From positions 160,144 through 224,143 of the forward strand of contig NZ_FOHE01000005.1 of the NCBI RefSeq assembly GCF_900111445.1: DNA of 64,000 bases. Direction: 5' to 3'. This DNA comes from Oceanobacillus limi. GTDB lineage: Bacteria > Bacillota > Bacilli > Bacillales > Amphibacillaceae. Positions 27,474 through 38,532 of this stretch are shown piece after piece (the stretch's first letter is position 1; the number at the start of each line of letters is the position of its first letter). Both the position numbers and the translations under genes were made by a program. The notes under the pieces were generated by a model that was given only the letters and a program-made list of their open reading frames with translations, searched no databases and was not told the DNA's origin.

Positions 27474-28433
27474 ATGTCAGGAATATTATTCCGGGGGCTT
27501 AAAGAAGGATTAAAAACAACATGGACATTGGGGAAAGTAATCTTTCCAATTACGTTACTAGTTACGATCCTACAGCATACCCCTGTTTTGCCGTGGATTA
27601 TTGATAAAATTAGTCCGATAATGAGTTTGCTTGGCTTATCAGGGGAAGCTGCTGTTCCATTAGTACTTGGGAATGCATTAAATTTGTATGCTGGGATTGC
27701 TGCAATTGTTTCATTTGATTTTACGGTGAAGGAAGTATTCATTCTTGCGATTATGCTATCCTTTTCCCATAATTTATTTATTGAATCAGCTGTTGCTTCT
27801 AAGGTTGGAGTGAAGTGGTGGATTATTGTTGGGGTCCGTGTCGGTCTTGCTTTACTCGCAGCAGTAATCATTAATTTGATTTGGAATGGTGGAGCCGAGT
27901 TAGCACAATATGGACTCATTTCTTCTAGTGAGGTTGTATTAAACAATTGGGGAGAAATTGGACTTCAAGGCATTCAAACAGCGTTTTTAGCTGTATTGCA
28001 ATTAGCCCTAATCGTTATTCCGTTAATGATCATTATGCAGTATTTACGTGAAAAAGGATGGCTGACGAAATTATCAAATAGTTTTGCTCCGTTTACAAGG
28101 GTACTTGGAATGGAAAAAAACACATCCATGACACTTGTGGCAGGCTTAACCATTGGTCTTGCTTATGGTGCTGGTTTAATGATTCAAGCAGTAAAGGAAG
28201 ACGGAGTATCTAGACGAGATATGACACTGGCATTGATTTTTCTCGTATCTTGTCACGCGGTTGTTGAAGATACACTCGTATTTATTCCTTTAGGGATACC
28301 GGTTTGGCCGCTACTTATTATCCGTTTAGTAACTGCCATACTTTTAACGATGACGATTGCATTTATTTGGAGACGTGCAGATCAGCGGAAAGGGAAGGAA
28401 ATCACCAGTGAACATTCATACAATACTCTTTGA
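27474..28433 (+). CDS. yvoD: Nucleoside-recognition (Gate) domain membrane protein, YvoD-like
   Basis: A 319-residue membrane protein with eight or so hydrophobic helices and two Gate-like halves (around GNALNLYAGIAAIVSF and the SCHAVVEDTLVFIPLG segment). It matches YvoD, found between lgt and ppaX in Bacillus. The family is related to nucleoside-transporter gate domains and to spore maturation proteins, but the substrate is unknown. A GGTGGAG site lies before the ATG. It overlaps ppaX by 26 bases. Confidence 0.82.
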   Translation: MSGILFRGLKEGLKTTWTLGKVIFPITLLVTILQHTPVLPWIIDKISPIMSLLGLSGEAAVPLVLGNALNLYAGIAAIVSFDFTVKEVFILAIMLSFSHNLFIESAVASKVGVKWWIIVGVRVGLALLAAVIINLIWNGGAELAQYGLISSSEVVLNNWGEIGLQGIQTAFLAVLQLALIVIPLMIIMQYLREKGWLTKLSNSFAPFTRVLGMEKNTSMTLVAGLTIGLAYGAGLMIQAVKEDGVSRRDMTLALIFLVSCHAVVEDTLVFIPLGIPVWPLLIIRLVTAILLTMTIAFIWRRADQRKGKEITSEHSYNTL

Positions 28434-29040
28434 TTTAGATGGAACATTAATTGATACAAATGAATTAATCAACCAATCTTTTATGCACACATTTAAACAT
28501 TATGGACTGGATTTTACGAAGGAAGAAATTCGTTCCTTTAACGGACCACCATTACGAGACACGTTTGAAAAAATTGATAAGACGAAGGTGGATGAGATGG
28601 TTGACGTTTACCGAGAACATAACCTATCCCACCACGAACAATACGTGAAAATATTTCCTAATGTACTAGAAACACTATCCGCATTACGTGATCAAGGAGT
28701 ACAGCTTGGTATTGTAACAACTAAAATGAGAAATAGTGTGGAACTAGGTTTGAAAATAACTGGATTAGAAGGATTTTTTCAATCGATTGTAACCCTTGAT
28801 GATGTTACGCACGCAAAGCCACACCCAGAACCAGTGTTCATGGGATTGAAAGAACTTGGCGGAGACCGTGAAACAACATTAATGGTAGGAGATAATTCTC
28901 ATGATATTGAAGCAGGTCATCATGCTGGAGTACGTACTGCTGGTGTTGCATGGTCCCATAAGGGAAAAGAATTTTTAGAAGAATATAAACCAACATATAT
29001 GTTAGAAGACATGCGCGATTTATTGCAATTAGTAAAGTGA
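28408..29040 (+). CDS. ppaX: Pyrophosphatase PpaX (HAD family)
   Basis: A 210-residue HAD hydrolase with motif I DLDGTLIDT, motif II around GIVTTK, the Lys in HAKPHPEP and motif IV GDNSHDIEAG. In B. subtilis PpaX hydrolyses the pyrophosphate made when HprK dephosphorylates HPr-Ser-P, and sits in the hprK operon as here. The GTG at 28408 is chosen: AAGGGAAGG lies about 10 bases upstream and the protein then begins directly at the HAD strand; a longer frame from 28357 lacks such support. It overlaps the yvoD end. Confidence 0.92.
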   Translation: MNIHTILFDLDGTLIDTNELINQSFMHTFKHYGLDFTKEEIRSFNGPPLRDTFEKIDKTKVDEMVDVYREHNLSHHEQYVKIFPNVLETLSALRDQGVQLGIVTTKMRNSVELGLKITGLEGFFQSIVTLDDVTHAKPHPEPVFMGLKELGGDRETTLMVGDNSHDIEAGHHAGVRTAGVAWSHKGKEFLEEYKPTYMLEDMRDLLQLVK

Positions 29041-29085
29041 TTATTTAAGTAACACTCGTTTGGTAAATGGGTAGGAGTGGAATAG

Positions 29086-29604
29086 ATGCGTAAAACAGAG
29101 CGATTTCAGGTGGAATCAGCTAATTCATTATGGCATATCTATAAGACGGTCTCCTTTTGGAAAGTAGTAAAAAACTTTATTATTATTCAACTTGCACGAT
29201 ATACGCCTTTTTTGCCAATTAAAAATTGGTTGTATCGAACTTTTCTTCGGATGAAGGTAGGCAAAGAGACTTCTTTTGCATTGATGGTAATGCCGGATAC
29301 GATGTTTCCAGAAAAAATAACAGTTGGAACGAATAGTGTTATTGGCTATAATACAACGATTTTGGCTCATGAATATTTAATCAAGGAATACCGAATTGGG
29401 GAGGTTGTTATTGGAGATGAAGTATTAATTGGTGCCAATACAACCATACTGCCAGGGGTTACAATTGGAGATGGAGCAGTTGTTTCTGCAGCAACACTTG
29501 TTCATAAAGATGTTCCAGCAGGAGCGTTTGTTGGAGGAAATCCAATGAAAGTGATTTATACAAAAGAGGAAATGGAAAACCGAATGAATAAAGGTGATAT
29601 TTAA
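29086..29604 (+). CDS. yvoF: Hexapeptide-repeat acyltransferase, YvoF-like
   Basis: A 172-residue acyltransferase. The C-terminal two thirds (about residues 60-160) is a left-handed parallel beta helix with repeats such as IGDEVLIGANTTILPGVTIGDGAVV and a typical ending GAFVGGNPMKVI. Such enzymes use acetyl-CoA; the acceptor is unknown. It is the fifth gene in the hprK-lgt-yvoD-ppaX-yvoF order known from B. subtilis. GTAGGAGTGG upstream serves as ribosome binding site. Confidence 0.88.
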   Translation: MRKTERFQVESANSLWHIYKTVSFWKVVKNFIIIQLARYTPFLPIKNWLYRTFLRMKVGKETSFALMVMPDTMFPEKITVGTNSVIGYNTTILAHEYLIKEYRIGEVVIGDEVLIGANTTILPGVTIGDGAVVSAATLVHKDVPAGAFVGGNPMKVIYTKEEMENRMNKGDI

Positions 29605-29620
29605 TAGGTAGGTGCATCCA

Positions 29621-30157
29621 ATGATTCCAACAGGTATCATACCTGCAATTCGTAATATGAAGGATTTTGATGAAGTATTAGAAACATCGCATAAGGCGAT
29701 TGTACTGCTCGAAACGCGACTAGCTCAATTAAAGGACATGGTAGCCTATGCCAAGCGCAAGAATAAAAAAGTATTTCTCCATTTTGACCTAATTCAAGGG
29801 TTAAAAGCTGATGATTACGGTATGGAATTTCTTATACGTGAGGTTAAACCAGATGGAATACTTTCTACACGAGGGAAGGTAATCGGTTTAGCAAAAAAAC
29901 ATAATCTGTTAGCAATTCAACGTTTGTTCTTGCTAGACAGTAGTGCACTAGATAATAATTTAACGCTCATTCGAAAATCCAAGCCAGACTGTATTGAAGT
30001 GTTACCAGGGATTATCCCACGAATGATTGAAAAAGTTCATCAAGACTCTGGTTTACCCATCATAGCAGGTGGGTTAATCAAAGAAGAAACCGATGTAACA
30101 GCTGCCCTTGAAGCGGGAGCTGTTGCAATCACAACCTCAGATAAAACACTATGGTAA
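29621..30157 (+). CDS. glpP: Glycerol uptake operon antiterminator GlpP
   Basis: A 178-residue TIM-barrel-like RNA-binding regulator. Visible hallmarks: IPAIRNMKDFDEVLE, VFLHFDLIQGLKADDYG, KPDGILSTRG, AIQRLFLLDSSAL and the phosphate-loop-like GLPIIAGGLIKEE. With glycerol-3-phosphate bound, GlpP prevents termination in the leaders of glp genes. The glpD leader at 32.74 kb contains a strong terminator, a likely target. The ATG at 29621 follows TAGGTAGGTG; the GTG at 29612 overlaps it. In B. subtilis glpP precedes glpFKD; here a terminator and an 850-bp repeat element separate it from glpK. Confidence 0.92.
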   Translation: MIPTGIIPAIRNMKDFDEVLETSHKAIVLLETRLAQLKDMVAYAKRKNKKVFLHFDLIQGLKADDYGMEFLIREVKPDGILSTRGKVIGLAKKHNLLAIQRLFLLDSSALDNNLTLIRKSKPDCIEVLPGIIPRMIEKVHQDSGLPIIAGGLIKEETDVTAALEAGAVAITTSDKTLW

Positions 30158-30163
30158 TAAATG

Positions 30164-30194
30164 CAACCTCCATCTACCTAGGATGGGGGTTTTA
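30164..30194 (+). terminator. Rho-independent terminator after glpP
   Basis: AACCTCCATC pairs with GATGGGGGTT (with G-U) and is followed by TTTT. Confidence 0.75.
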
Positions 30195-30211
30195 AAGTAA
30201 CCCGTCTTGAA

Positions 30212-31062
30212 TGTTGCAGATAATGGATATAATGCGACGTAACTTTTGATTTCACCTAATGGAAATATTGTTAGATAGCCGCTACGGCAGAACGCTTCGC
30301 TTTCCGCGGATTGCCTGAGCCTATATATAAAGGAATGAGGAACCACCTCGTCATTGATGAGGATCGTGGTTCCGTTAAAAGACAAAAACACAACCTAAAC
30401 AAGGAGTATGATGATCCTCATTACGCTATTAGTCATAAATCAGTGAAAATTACACTGGAAAATGGTGAATAAAGGAATGAGGAACCAAAACCATGCTCAA
30501 AGGACTTATTTCGACCATTTAACGGAATGAGGAACCACCTCGTTTTTGATGAGGATCGTGGTTCCGTTAAATGACAAAAACACAACCTAAACAAGGAGTA
30601 TGATGATCCTCATTCCGCTATTAGTCATAAATCAGTGAAAATTACACTGGAAAATGGTGAATAAAGGAATGAGGAACCAAAACCATGCTCCAGACGACTT
30701 ATTTCTACCATTTAACGGAATGAGGAACCACCTCGTCATTGATGAGGATCGTGGTTCCGTTAAATGACAAAAACACAGCCCAAACAAGGAGTATGATGAT
30801 CCTCATTCCGCTATTAGTCATAAATCAGTGAAAATTACACTGGAAAATGGTGAATAAAGGAATGAGGAACCAAAACCATGCTCAAAGGACTTATTTCGAC
30901 CATTTAACGGAATGAGGATCCACCTCGTCATCGCTGAAGATCGTTCTTCCGCTATTTGGATCCAATGACGGTTAGATGAATCCTACTTCCCCCATTTGCG
31001 GATTAAGTATTCCACCATCAGCTTCATTTATGAATACATTTTTTATGTCGCATCATACATCT
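30212..31062. repeat. TIR-bounded repeat element 4 with ~193-bp tandem units
   Basis: The left end is ATAATGCGACGTAAC (about 30229-30243) and the right end TTTATGTCGCATCAT. After a GC-rich CCGCTACGG/CTTTCCGCGG block, a unit of 192-193 bp is repeated: GGAATGAGG recurs at 30332, 30524, 30717 and 30909. Each unit has GGAACCAC...GTGGTTCC arms able to form a hairpin. Element 2 at 17.4-18.07 kb is the same structure in reverse, with one unit fewer. It lies between glpP and glpK and contains no gene. Confidence 0.82.
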
Positions 31063-31150
31063 CTTACCAACTATGGTTACATCATAGTAAAATATCTTAA
31101 GCAGGGAAAGTTTGGTGTGATCAAGAATATATATAGTAGAAATAGATTGA

Positions 31151-32665
<1,515 letters not shown>

Positions 32666-32741
32666 AGAAACAAAAGCATTGAGAACCTCGGTAGAATGTG
32701 ATAAAGTAAAATTAAGTTAATAGAAAGCATGGAGAATTGGA

Positions 32742-32797
32742 GAACCGCAAAACAGCTAATGTTAAGAATAGCATTAGTTAGTTTTGCGGTTTTTTTA
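32742..32797 (+). terminator. Leader terminator of glpD, probable GlpP antitermination target
   Basis: AACCGCAAAAC and GTTTTGCGGTT form an 11-bp outer stem around an inner GCTAATG...CATTAGTT stem, followed by seven Ts. It lies between glpK and glpD, about 80 bases before glpD. In B. subtilis a terminator in this position is relieved by GlpP with glycerol-3-phosphate; glpP is present at 29.6 kb. It could equally just end the glpK transcript. Confidence 0.8.
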
Positions 32798-32877
32798 TTA
32801 GGTAAAGTGACCTTTTCAAGGGTAAAGTACCTAGTGACCAGTTCTATCACAACGTTATTTACTTGGGAGTGGATAGC

Positions 32878-34539
32878 ATGAACGAATTTTCTAGTTTGAA
32901 ACGGGAGCAAATGATTTCTCAACTAAAGGAGGTAACCTTGGATTTACTCGTGATCGGTGGAGGAATTACTGGAGCAGGAATATCTCTGGATGCTGTAACA
33001 CGGGGGCTAAAAACAGCAGTAGTTGAAATGCAAGACTTTGCTGCCGGTACATCGAGTAGATCAACGAAATTAGTGCATGGTGGGCTACGATATTTGAAAC
33101 AATTGGATGTGAAAGTAGTTGCGGAGGTTGGAAAAGAACGTGCCATTGTTTATGAAAATGGTCCGCATGTAACAACTCCAGAATGGATGATGCTCCCTTT
33201 TCATGAAGGAGGGACTTTTGGGCCTTTTACAACAAATATCGGATTACGTGTTTATGACTTCTTAGCAGGAGTTAAGAAAACGGAGCGAAGAAAAATGTTC
33301 TCTGCAGACCAGGCTTTCCAAAGGGAACCCTTGATCAAGCATGTTGGTTTGAAAGGTGCTGGATATTATGTTGAATATAAAACAGACGATGCACGGCTAA
33401 CAATAGAGGTTATTAAAAAAGCTGTAGAAAAAGGAGCATTTGCGTTAAATTATACGAAAGTAATTGAATTTATTTACAACAAGGAAGGTAAAGTAATTGG
33501 TGCTGTAATCGAGGACCAATTATCAAAGGAAAAATATAAAGTTTATGCGAGAAAGATAATCAATGCAGCAGGTCCTTGGGTAGATGAATTACGCGACAAG
33601 GATGGATCGAAACAGGGCAAACATTTGCTGTTAACAAAAGGAGTTCATTTGGTCTTTTCAAAAGAAGTTTTTCCTTTACAACAGGCGATTTATTTCGATA
33701 CTCCTGATGGACGTATGGTATTTGCGATACCGCGTGATGGGAAGACATATGTCGGGACAACGGATACTCCTTATCATGGAGACATCGCCCATCCAACAAT
33801 GAATGTAGAAGATAGGGACTACATCATAGAAGCTATTCATTATATGTTTCCTTCATTAACCATTACTGCAGATGATGTGGAATCCAGTTGGGCTGGCTTA
33901 CGACCATTAATTGCTGAAGAAGGTAAAGGTCCAAGTGAAATCTCTCGCAAGGATGAAGTGTTTGTTTCTGATTCTGGTCTAATAACAATGGCAGGAGGAA
34001 AACTAACAGGCTATCGGAAAATGGCGGAACAGGCAGTAAATACGGTTGTTCGTCAGCTGAAAAAAGAGGACGGAATCCTTTTTTCAAAATCAGAGACAGA
34101 AAAGTTGCCTATTTCTGGTGGAGATGTAGGTGGCTCGATTGGTTTTAAACAATACAAACAAGAAAAAGTGAGCGAAGGAATTACTCTTGGATTACATGAA
34201 GCAGATGCAAAAAAACTTGTACAGCGCTATGGATCTAATGTAGAGAAGGTATACGAAATATTCCAGGATAAAATAGAAAAGAACGATCAGCCAATAACGG
34301 ATTCACTTATATTCGCGGAGTTGGATTACGCAATACGATATGAACTCGCATACAAACCAGTAGATTTTTTTGTACGACGCACAGGTTCGTTATTCTTTTC
34401 CATTGATTGGGTTAAAAAGTATAAAGAGCCGGTCATGGAATATATGAAAGGAGTACTGAATTGGGATACGGAGGAAAAAGATACTTATAAAAGAGAGTTA
34501 GAGCAGTTATTAAGAGAGGCAGTTACCCCAGTTAAATAA
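32878..34539 (+). CDS. glpD: Aerobic glycerol-3-phosphate dehydrogenase
   Basis: A 553-residue membrane-associated flavoenzyme that oxidises glycerol-3-phosphate to dihydroxyacetone phosphate and passes electrons to menaquinone. An FAD-binding VIGGGITGAGISLDA motif lies near residue 24, SSRSTKLVHGGLRYL is the family signature, and the C-terminal DAO_C domain spans about residues 400-530. The ATG at 32878 follows GGGAGTGG; a GTG at 32863 lies before that site. It follows glpK, with a terminator leader between. Confidence 0.96.
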   Translation: MNEFSSLKREQMISQLKEVTLDLLVIGGGITGAGISLDAVTRGLKTAVVEMQDFAAGTSSRSTKLVHGGLRYLKQLDVKVVAEVGKERAIVYENGPHVTTPEWMMLPFHEGGTFGPFTTNIGLRVYDFLAGVKKTERRKMFSADQAFQREPLIKHVGLKGAGYYVEYKTDDARLTIEVIKKAVEKGAFALNYTKVIEFIYNKEGKVIGAVIEDQLSKEKYKVYARKIINAAGPWVDELRDKDGSKQGKHLLLTKGVHLVFSKEVFPLQQAIYFDTPDGRMVFAIPRDGKTYVGTTDTPYHGDIAHPTMNVEDRDYIIEAIHYMFPSLTITADDVESSWAGLRPLIAEEGKGPSEISRKDEVFVSDSGLITMAGGKLTGYRKMAEQAVNTVVRQLKKEDGILFSKSETEKLPISGGDVGGSIGFKQYKQEKVSEGITLGLHEADAKKLVQRYGSNVEKVYEIFQDKIEKNDQPITDSLIFAELDYAIRYELAYKPVDFFVRRTGSLFFSIDWVKKYKEPVMEYMKGVLNWDTEEKDTYKRELEQLLREAVTPVK

Positions 34540-34547
34540 TGGTTAAG

Positions 34548-34586
34548 ATGCTTCCACTCACGTACCGAGGGTGGAAGCTTTTTCGT
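34548..34586 (+). terminator. Rho-independent terminator after glpD
   Basis: GCTTCCAC and GTGGAAGC form the stem around an imperfect loop, followed by TTTTTC. Confidence 0.85.
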
Positions 34587-34698
34587 TACGGGGGTCGAAC
34601 AAAATAATTGAACAGGTATAGTTATTTAAAGAACAACTAGGAACATTATCTATTAAAATATAATAGAAAATATCACTATATTATTCTACTATTAATTG

Positions 34699-34707
34699 TG
34701 GTATACT
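34699..34707 (+). promoter_or_regulatory. Candidate extended -10 promoter of the TPR gene
   Basis: TG-G-TATACT sits 34 bases before the ATG, in an AT-rich region without a clear -35. Confidence 0.45.
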
Positions 34708-34740
34708 TTGTTCGATATGTTAAATAGTAGGGGGATATGT

Positions 34741-35754
34741 ATGCAAGACGTGAAGAACAGTGTAGAAGGACAGAAACGAAACAATCTTATCCCTTTTATC
34801 CCTGATGGTGATTTTTATTTCACAAAAGGTGTGGAAGCCTTCCGTAAGAAGAAGTTTGAGGTTGCGTTAAAATGGATGAATAAGGCAGTTGAAGCTGTAC
34901 CGAAAGACCCTTTATATCAGTGTCAAATGTCGATAATATATACCGAAATTGGTTCTTATCATAAAGCAAATCAAATCTTGACAGATGTATTACAAACAAG
35001 TGGAAATCAATATGTTGATTGTTATTATTTATTAGCAAATAATTATGCGCATTTAGGCTTGCTAAATGATGCCAGGAAGTATGCAAAGTCATACTTGGAC
35101 TTAGAGCCTAATGGTGATTTTAGTGAAGAAGCGAAAAGCTTAATTGAATTAATGGAGTTTGAAGACGATGATGAAGAGGAAGACTTTGGTCCGCCACTAG
35201 AGGATGAAGACGAGCTCTTAATTTATCAGGAAACTGCATTTTATCATTTAGAGCATAAAGAATGGGAAAAAGCATTACTTGTATTAGAAGAGATGCAAAC
35301 CTTATTCCCAGAGCATAAAACGATAAAACACGAATATGCACATGCGTTATTTTTTGATGGTGAAAAAGAAGAGGCTATAAAAATGGAAGAAGATAACATC
35401 CAAGAAGATCCGTTTAATCTGTATAGCCACACAAACTTAGCGACTTTTTATTATGAAACAAACCAAGAAGCGTATCAATTGCATATACGTGCGTTACTTA
35501 ATGTATATCCAATACACGAACAGCAAAAGTTAAGAATAGCAACAACGTTAGCTAGGACAGGCTATTTTGAAGAAGCTTATACACGTTTCCGAATGCTATC
35601 CAAAGCTGTTGTAAAGAGCCATATTTCTTATTATCGCTGGTATAGTTTAGCGGCTTTCCAACTTGGCGAAATAGACAAAGCGAATTCGATATGGCAGGAG
35701 GGGGGCAGGAAGCATCCGGTGTTAGCTCATGAATCTGCCCCTTGGATGGAGTGA
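34741..35754 (+). CDS. TPR-repeat protein, YvcD-like
   Basis: A 337-residue soluble, helical, acidic protein with tetratricopeptide-type repeats: AVEAVPKDPLYQCQMSIIY near residue 45, DLEPNGDFSEEAKSL near 121, and further units across 150-330. An acidic stretch (EFEDDDEEEDFGPPLEDEDE, about residues 140-160) links two TPR groups. TPR proteins serve as protein-binding scaffolds; the partner is unknown. Position just before trxB matches B. subtilis yvcD, although that protein is longer as I recall. The ATG follows a TAGGGGG site and a TGGTATACT promoter; a longer frame from 34696 would start upstream of the likely transcription start. Confidence 0.75.
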   Translation: MQDVKNSVEGQKRNNLIPFIPDGDFYFTKGVEAFRKKKFEVALKWMNKAVEAVPKDPLYQCQMSIIYTEIGSYHKANQILTDVLQTSGNQYVDCYYLLANNYAHLGLLNDARKYAKSYLDLEPNGDFSEEAKSLIELMEFEDDDEEEDFGPPLEDEDELLIYQETAFYHLEHKEWEKALLVLEEMQTLFPEHKTIKHEYAHALFFDGEKEEAIKMEEDNIQEDPFNLYSHTNLATFYYETNQEAYQLHIRALLNVYPIHEQQKLRIATTLARTGYFEEAYTRFRMLSKAVVKSHISYYRWYSLAAFQLGEIDKANSIWQEGGRKHPVLAHESAPWME

Positions 35755-35827
35755 GCAAAAAGGTAGACGAATAAGTTCGAATTTACTACCCTAGTAGTAG
35801 TAAGACAGAGATTAAAAAGAGGTGTGA

Positions 35828-36784
<957 letters not shown>

Positions 36785-36840
36785 ACTTTTTGATAAAGTA
36801 AATACTTTTTAACCTCACTGTAACACGCACGAAATATATA

Positions 36841-36929
36841 TGGGGTACAATAAGAATAACTAATTGACCCCCTTTTTAATAAATAGATTAGGATTTTGCA
36901 CAGATGGATTCCATCTGTGCCCTTTTTTT
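36841..36929 (+). terminator. Two terminator hairpins after trxB
   Basis: The second is strong: GCACAGATGGA and CCATCTGTGC around 36898-36919, then seven Ts. The first is a weaker GGGG...CCCC hairpin with TTTTT near 36842-36877. The rest of the 370-base gap to the next gene shows nothing. Confidence 0.85.
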
Positions 36930-37153
36930 GCACTGTGAGCCTTTTAATCTTGTCCATTTTTGTCGGATTAGGATATAACTGGCAAGCCAACATACCCTAA
37001 TTCTAAACCATCTATTAGTAACAATAGGAATCCTTTCCTTTTCTGTATAAATGCAACTTTTGTTTTCTTTCCAAAGGCTTGGCGAAATGTCAGGTTTTCT
37101 AATATAATAGAAATAGTGTTTAAAATTGAATGTTCATGAAAGAAGTGTTTGTC

Positions 37154-37615
37154 ATGCAACGAGTAACAAACTGCATTGTTATTGAAAATAATCATATATT
37201 ATTATTAAAAAAACCTCGACGTGGATGGTACGCAATACCCGGTGGAAAAATGGAGCCAGGTGAAACGATTCAAGAGTCCGTTGTTCGAGAGTATTGGGAA
37301 GAAACGGCTTTAACACTTGAAAATCCAAAGTTGTCTGGTGTATTTACTTTTTCCATGTACGATAACGATCAATTAGAAACCGAATGGATGATGTTTACAT
37401 TTAAAGCAACATCCTACCAAGGAGAGTTAACGGAACACTGTGACGAAGGAGAGCTGGAATGGGTACCAATTGATCATATTCATTCCCTGCCAATGGCAGA
37501 AGGTGACCATAAAATTTATGAGTATATTTTATCTGCTTCATCACCCGTTTCTGGAGCTTTTTCCTATACCAATGAATTTGAGCTAATTGATTGTCGTATG
37601 AACGATGAAGTGTAA
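37154..37615 (+). CDS. yvcI: Nudix hydrolase, YvcI-like
   Basis: A 153-residue Nudix protein. The box runs GKMEPGETIQESVVREYWEE (GX5EX7REUXEEXGU form; the position after EE is TAL rather than the usual TG). Nudix enzymes hydrolyse nucleoside diphosphates linked to another moiety; the substrate is not known. It matches YvcI, which precedes yvcJ (rapZ) in Bacillus. The start at 37154 gives MQRVTNCIV as in relatives; upstream ATGs at 37130 and 37136 lack a ribosome binding site. It lies 27 bases before rapZ and is probably co-transcribed. Confidence 0.88.
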   Translation: MQRVTNCIVIENNHILLLKKPRRGWYAIPGGKMEPGETIQESVVREYWEETALTLENPKLSGVFTFSMYDNDQLETEWMMFTFKATSYQGELTEHCDEGELEWVPIDHIHSLPMAEGDHKIYEYILSASSPVSGAFSYTNEFELIDCRMNDEV

Positions 37616-37642
37616 ATTTTTGAGAGAGAGGGGCGGGAGCAA

Positions 37643-38530
37643 ATGACAGGAAAAGATCAAGAAACAAAACTAGTGATTATAACAGGAATGTCTGGTGCAG
37701 GTAAGACCGTCGCAATTCAAAGCTTTGAAGACCTAGGATATTACTGTGTAGATAATTTACCGCCAACGTTATTGCCAAAATTCTTGGAACTAATGCGTGA
37801 TTCAACGAATAACATACACAAAGTTGCTTTAGTTATGGATTTACGTGGACGGGAATTTTTTGATTCCTTGTTTGAAGCCCTTGATATTCTCGGTGATGAA
37901 GGTTGGCTAGAAGAGCATATCTTATTTTTAGATGCGAAAGATGAGAAACTAGTTAGCCGGTACAAGGAGACGAGAAGATCTCATCCATTAGCTGTTGACG
38001 ATCTACCTCTAAATGGAATAAAGCAAGAACGAAAGCTTTTAGATGAATTACGTGGAAGAGCGCAACGAATTATTGATACGACAAATCTTAAGCCCCGTGA
38101 ATTACGAGAGAAAATTATTAATGCCTATACTGATGAAGATAAAGAAGAGATTTTCTCTGTTCATTTTGTTTCATTTGGATTTAAATACGGCCTGCCGATT
38201 GATGCGGATTTAGTATTCGATGTGCGGTTTTTACCAAATCCTCATTATGTAGCAAACCTACAACCACTAACTGGTTTGAATCCGGATGTATCTTCCTATG
38301 TTTTCAAATGGTCCGATACACAAAAATTCCAAGAAAAAGTAATGGATCTTATGCAATTTATGCTTCCACAATACAAAAAAGAGGGGAAATCTCAGCTTGT
38401 TGTTGCGATTGGATGTACCGGTGGGCAACATAGATCGGTTGCGCTAGCGGAATACTTTTCGAAAAATTTAGCGACCCATTATATTACACATGTTAGTCAT
38501 CGCGATATTGATAAAAGAAAGGGTCATTAA
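37643..38530 (+). CDS. rapZ: RNase adapter / nucleotide-binding protein RapZ (YvcJ)
   Basis: A 295-residue P-loop protein with [10 protein letters not shown] near residue 15 and the C-terminal RapZ domain containing [23 protein letters not shown] and [10 protein letters not shown]. In E. coli RapZ controls glucosamine-6-phosphate synthase via small RNAs and RNase E; in B. subtilis YvcJ binds GTP and affects competence. It is followed by glmR, whose product controls peptidoglycan precursor flux, so an envelope-sugar role is consistent. Three bases separate it from the next ATG. Confidence 0.95.
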   Translation: MTGKDQETKLVIITGMSGAGKTVAIQSFEDLGYYCVDNLPPTLLPKFLELMRDSTNNIHKVALVMDLRGREFFDSLFEALDILGDEGWLEEHILFLDAKDEKLVSRYKETRRSHPLAVDDLPLNGIKQERKLLDELRGRAQRIIDTTNLKPRELREKIINAYTDEDKEEIFSVHFVSFGFKYGLPIDADLVFDVRFLPNPHYVANLQPLTGLNPDVSSYVFKWSDTQKFQEKVMDLMQFMLPQYKKEGKSQLVVAIGCTGGQHRSVALAEYFSKNLATHYITHVSHRDIDKRKGH

Positions 38531-38532
38531 AT

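Noticed and set aside
27386..27946. 186-residue minus-strand open frame over the lgt/yvoD junction
   Set aside because: Fully antisense to two well-supported membrane-protein genes, with no ribosome binding site.
30332..30950. CRISPR array, because of the regular repeats
   Set aside because: The unit is about 193 bp and repeated whole, with no short repeat/unique spacer pattern and no cas genes.
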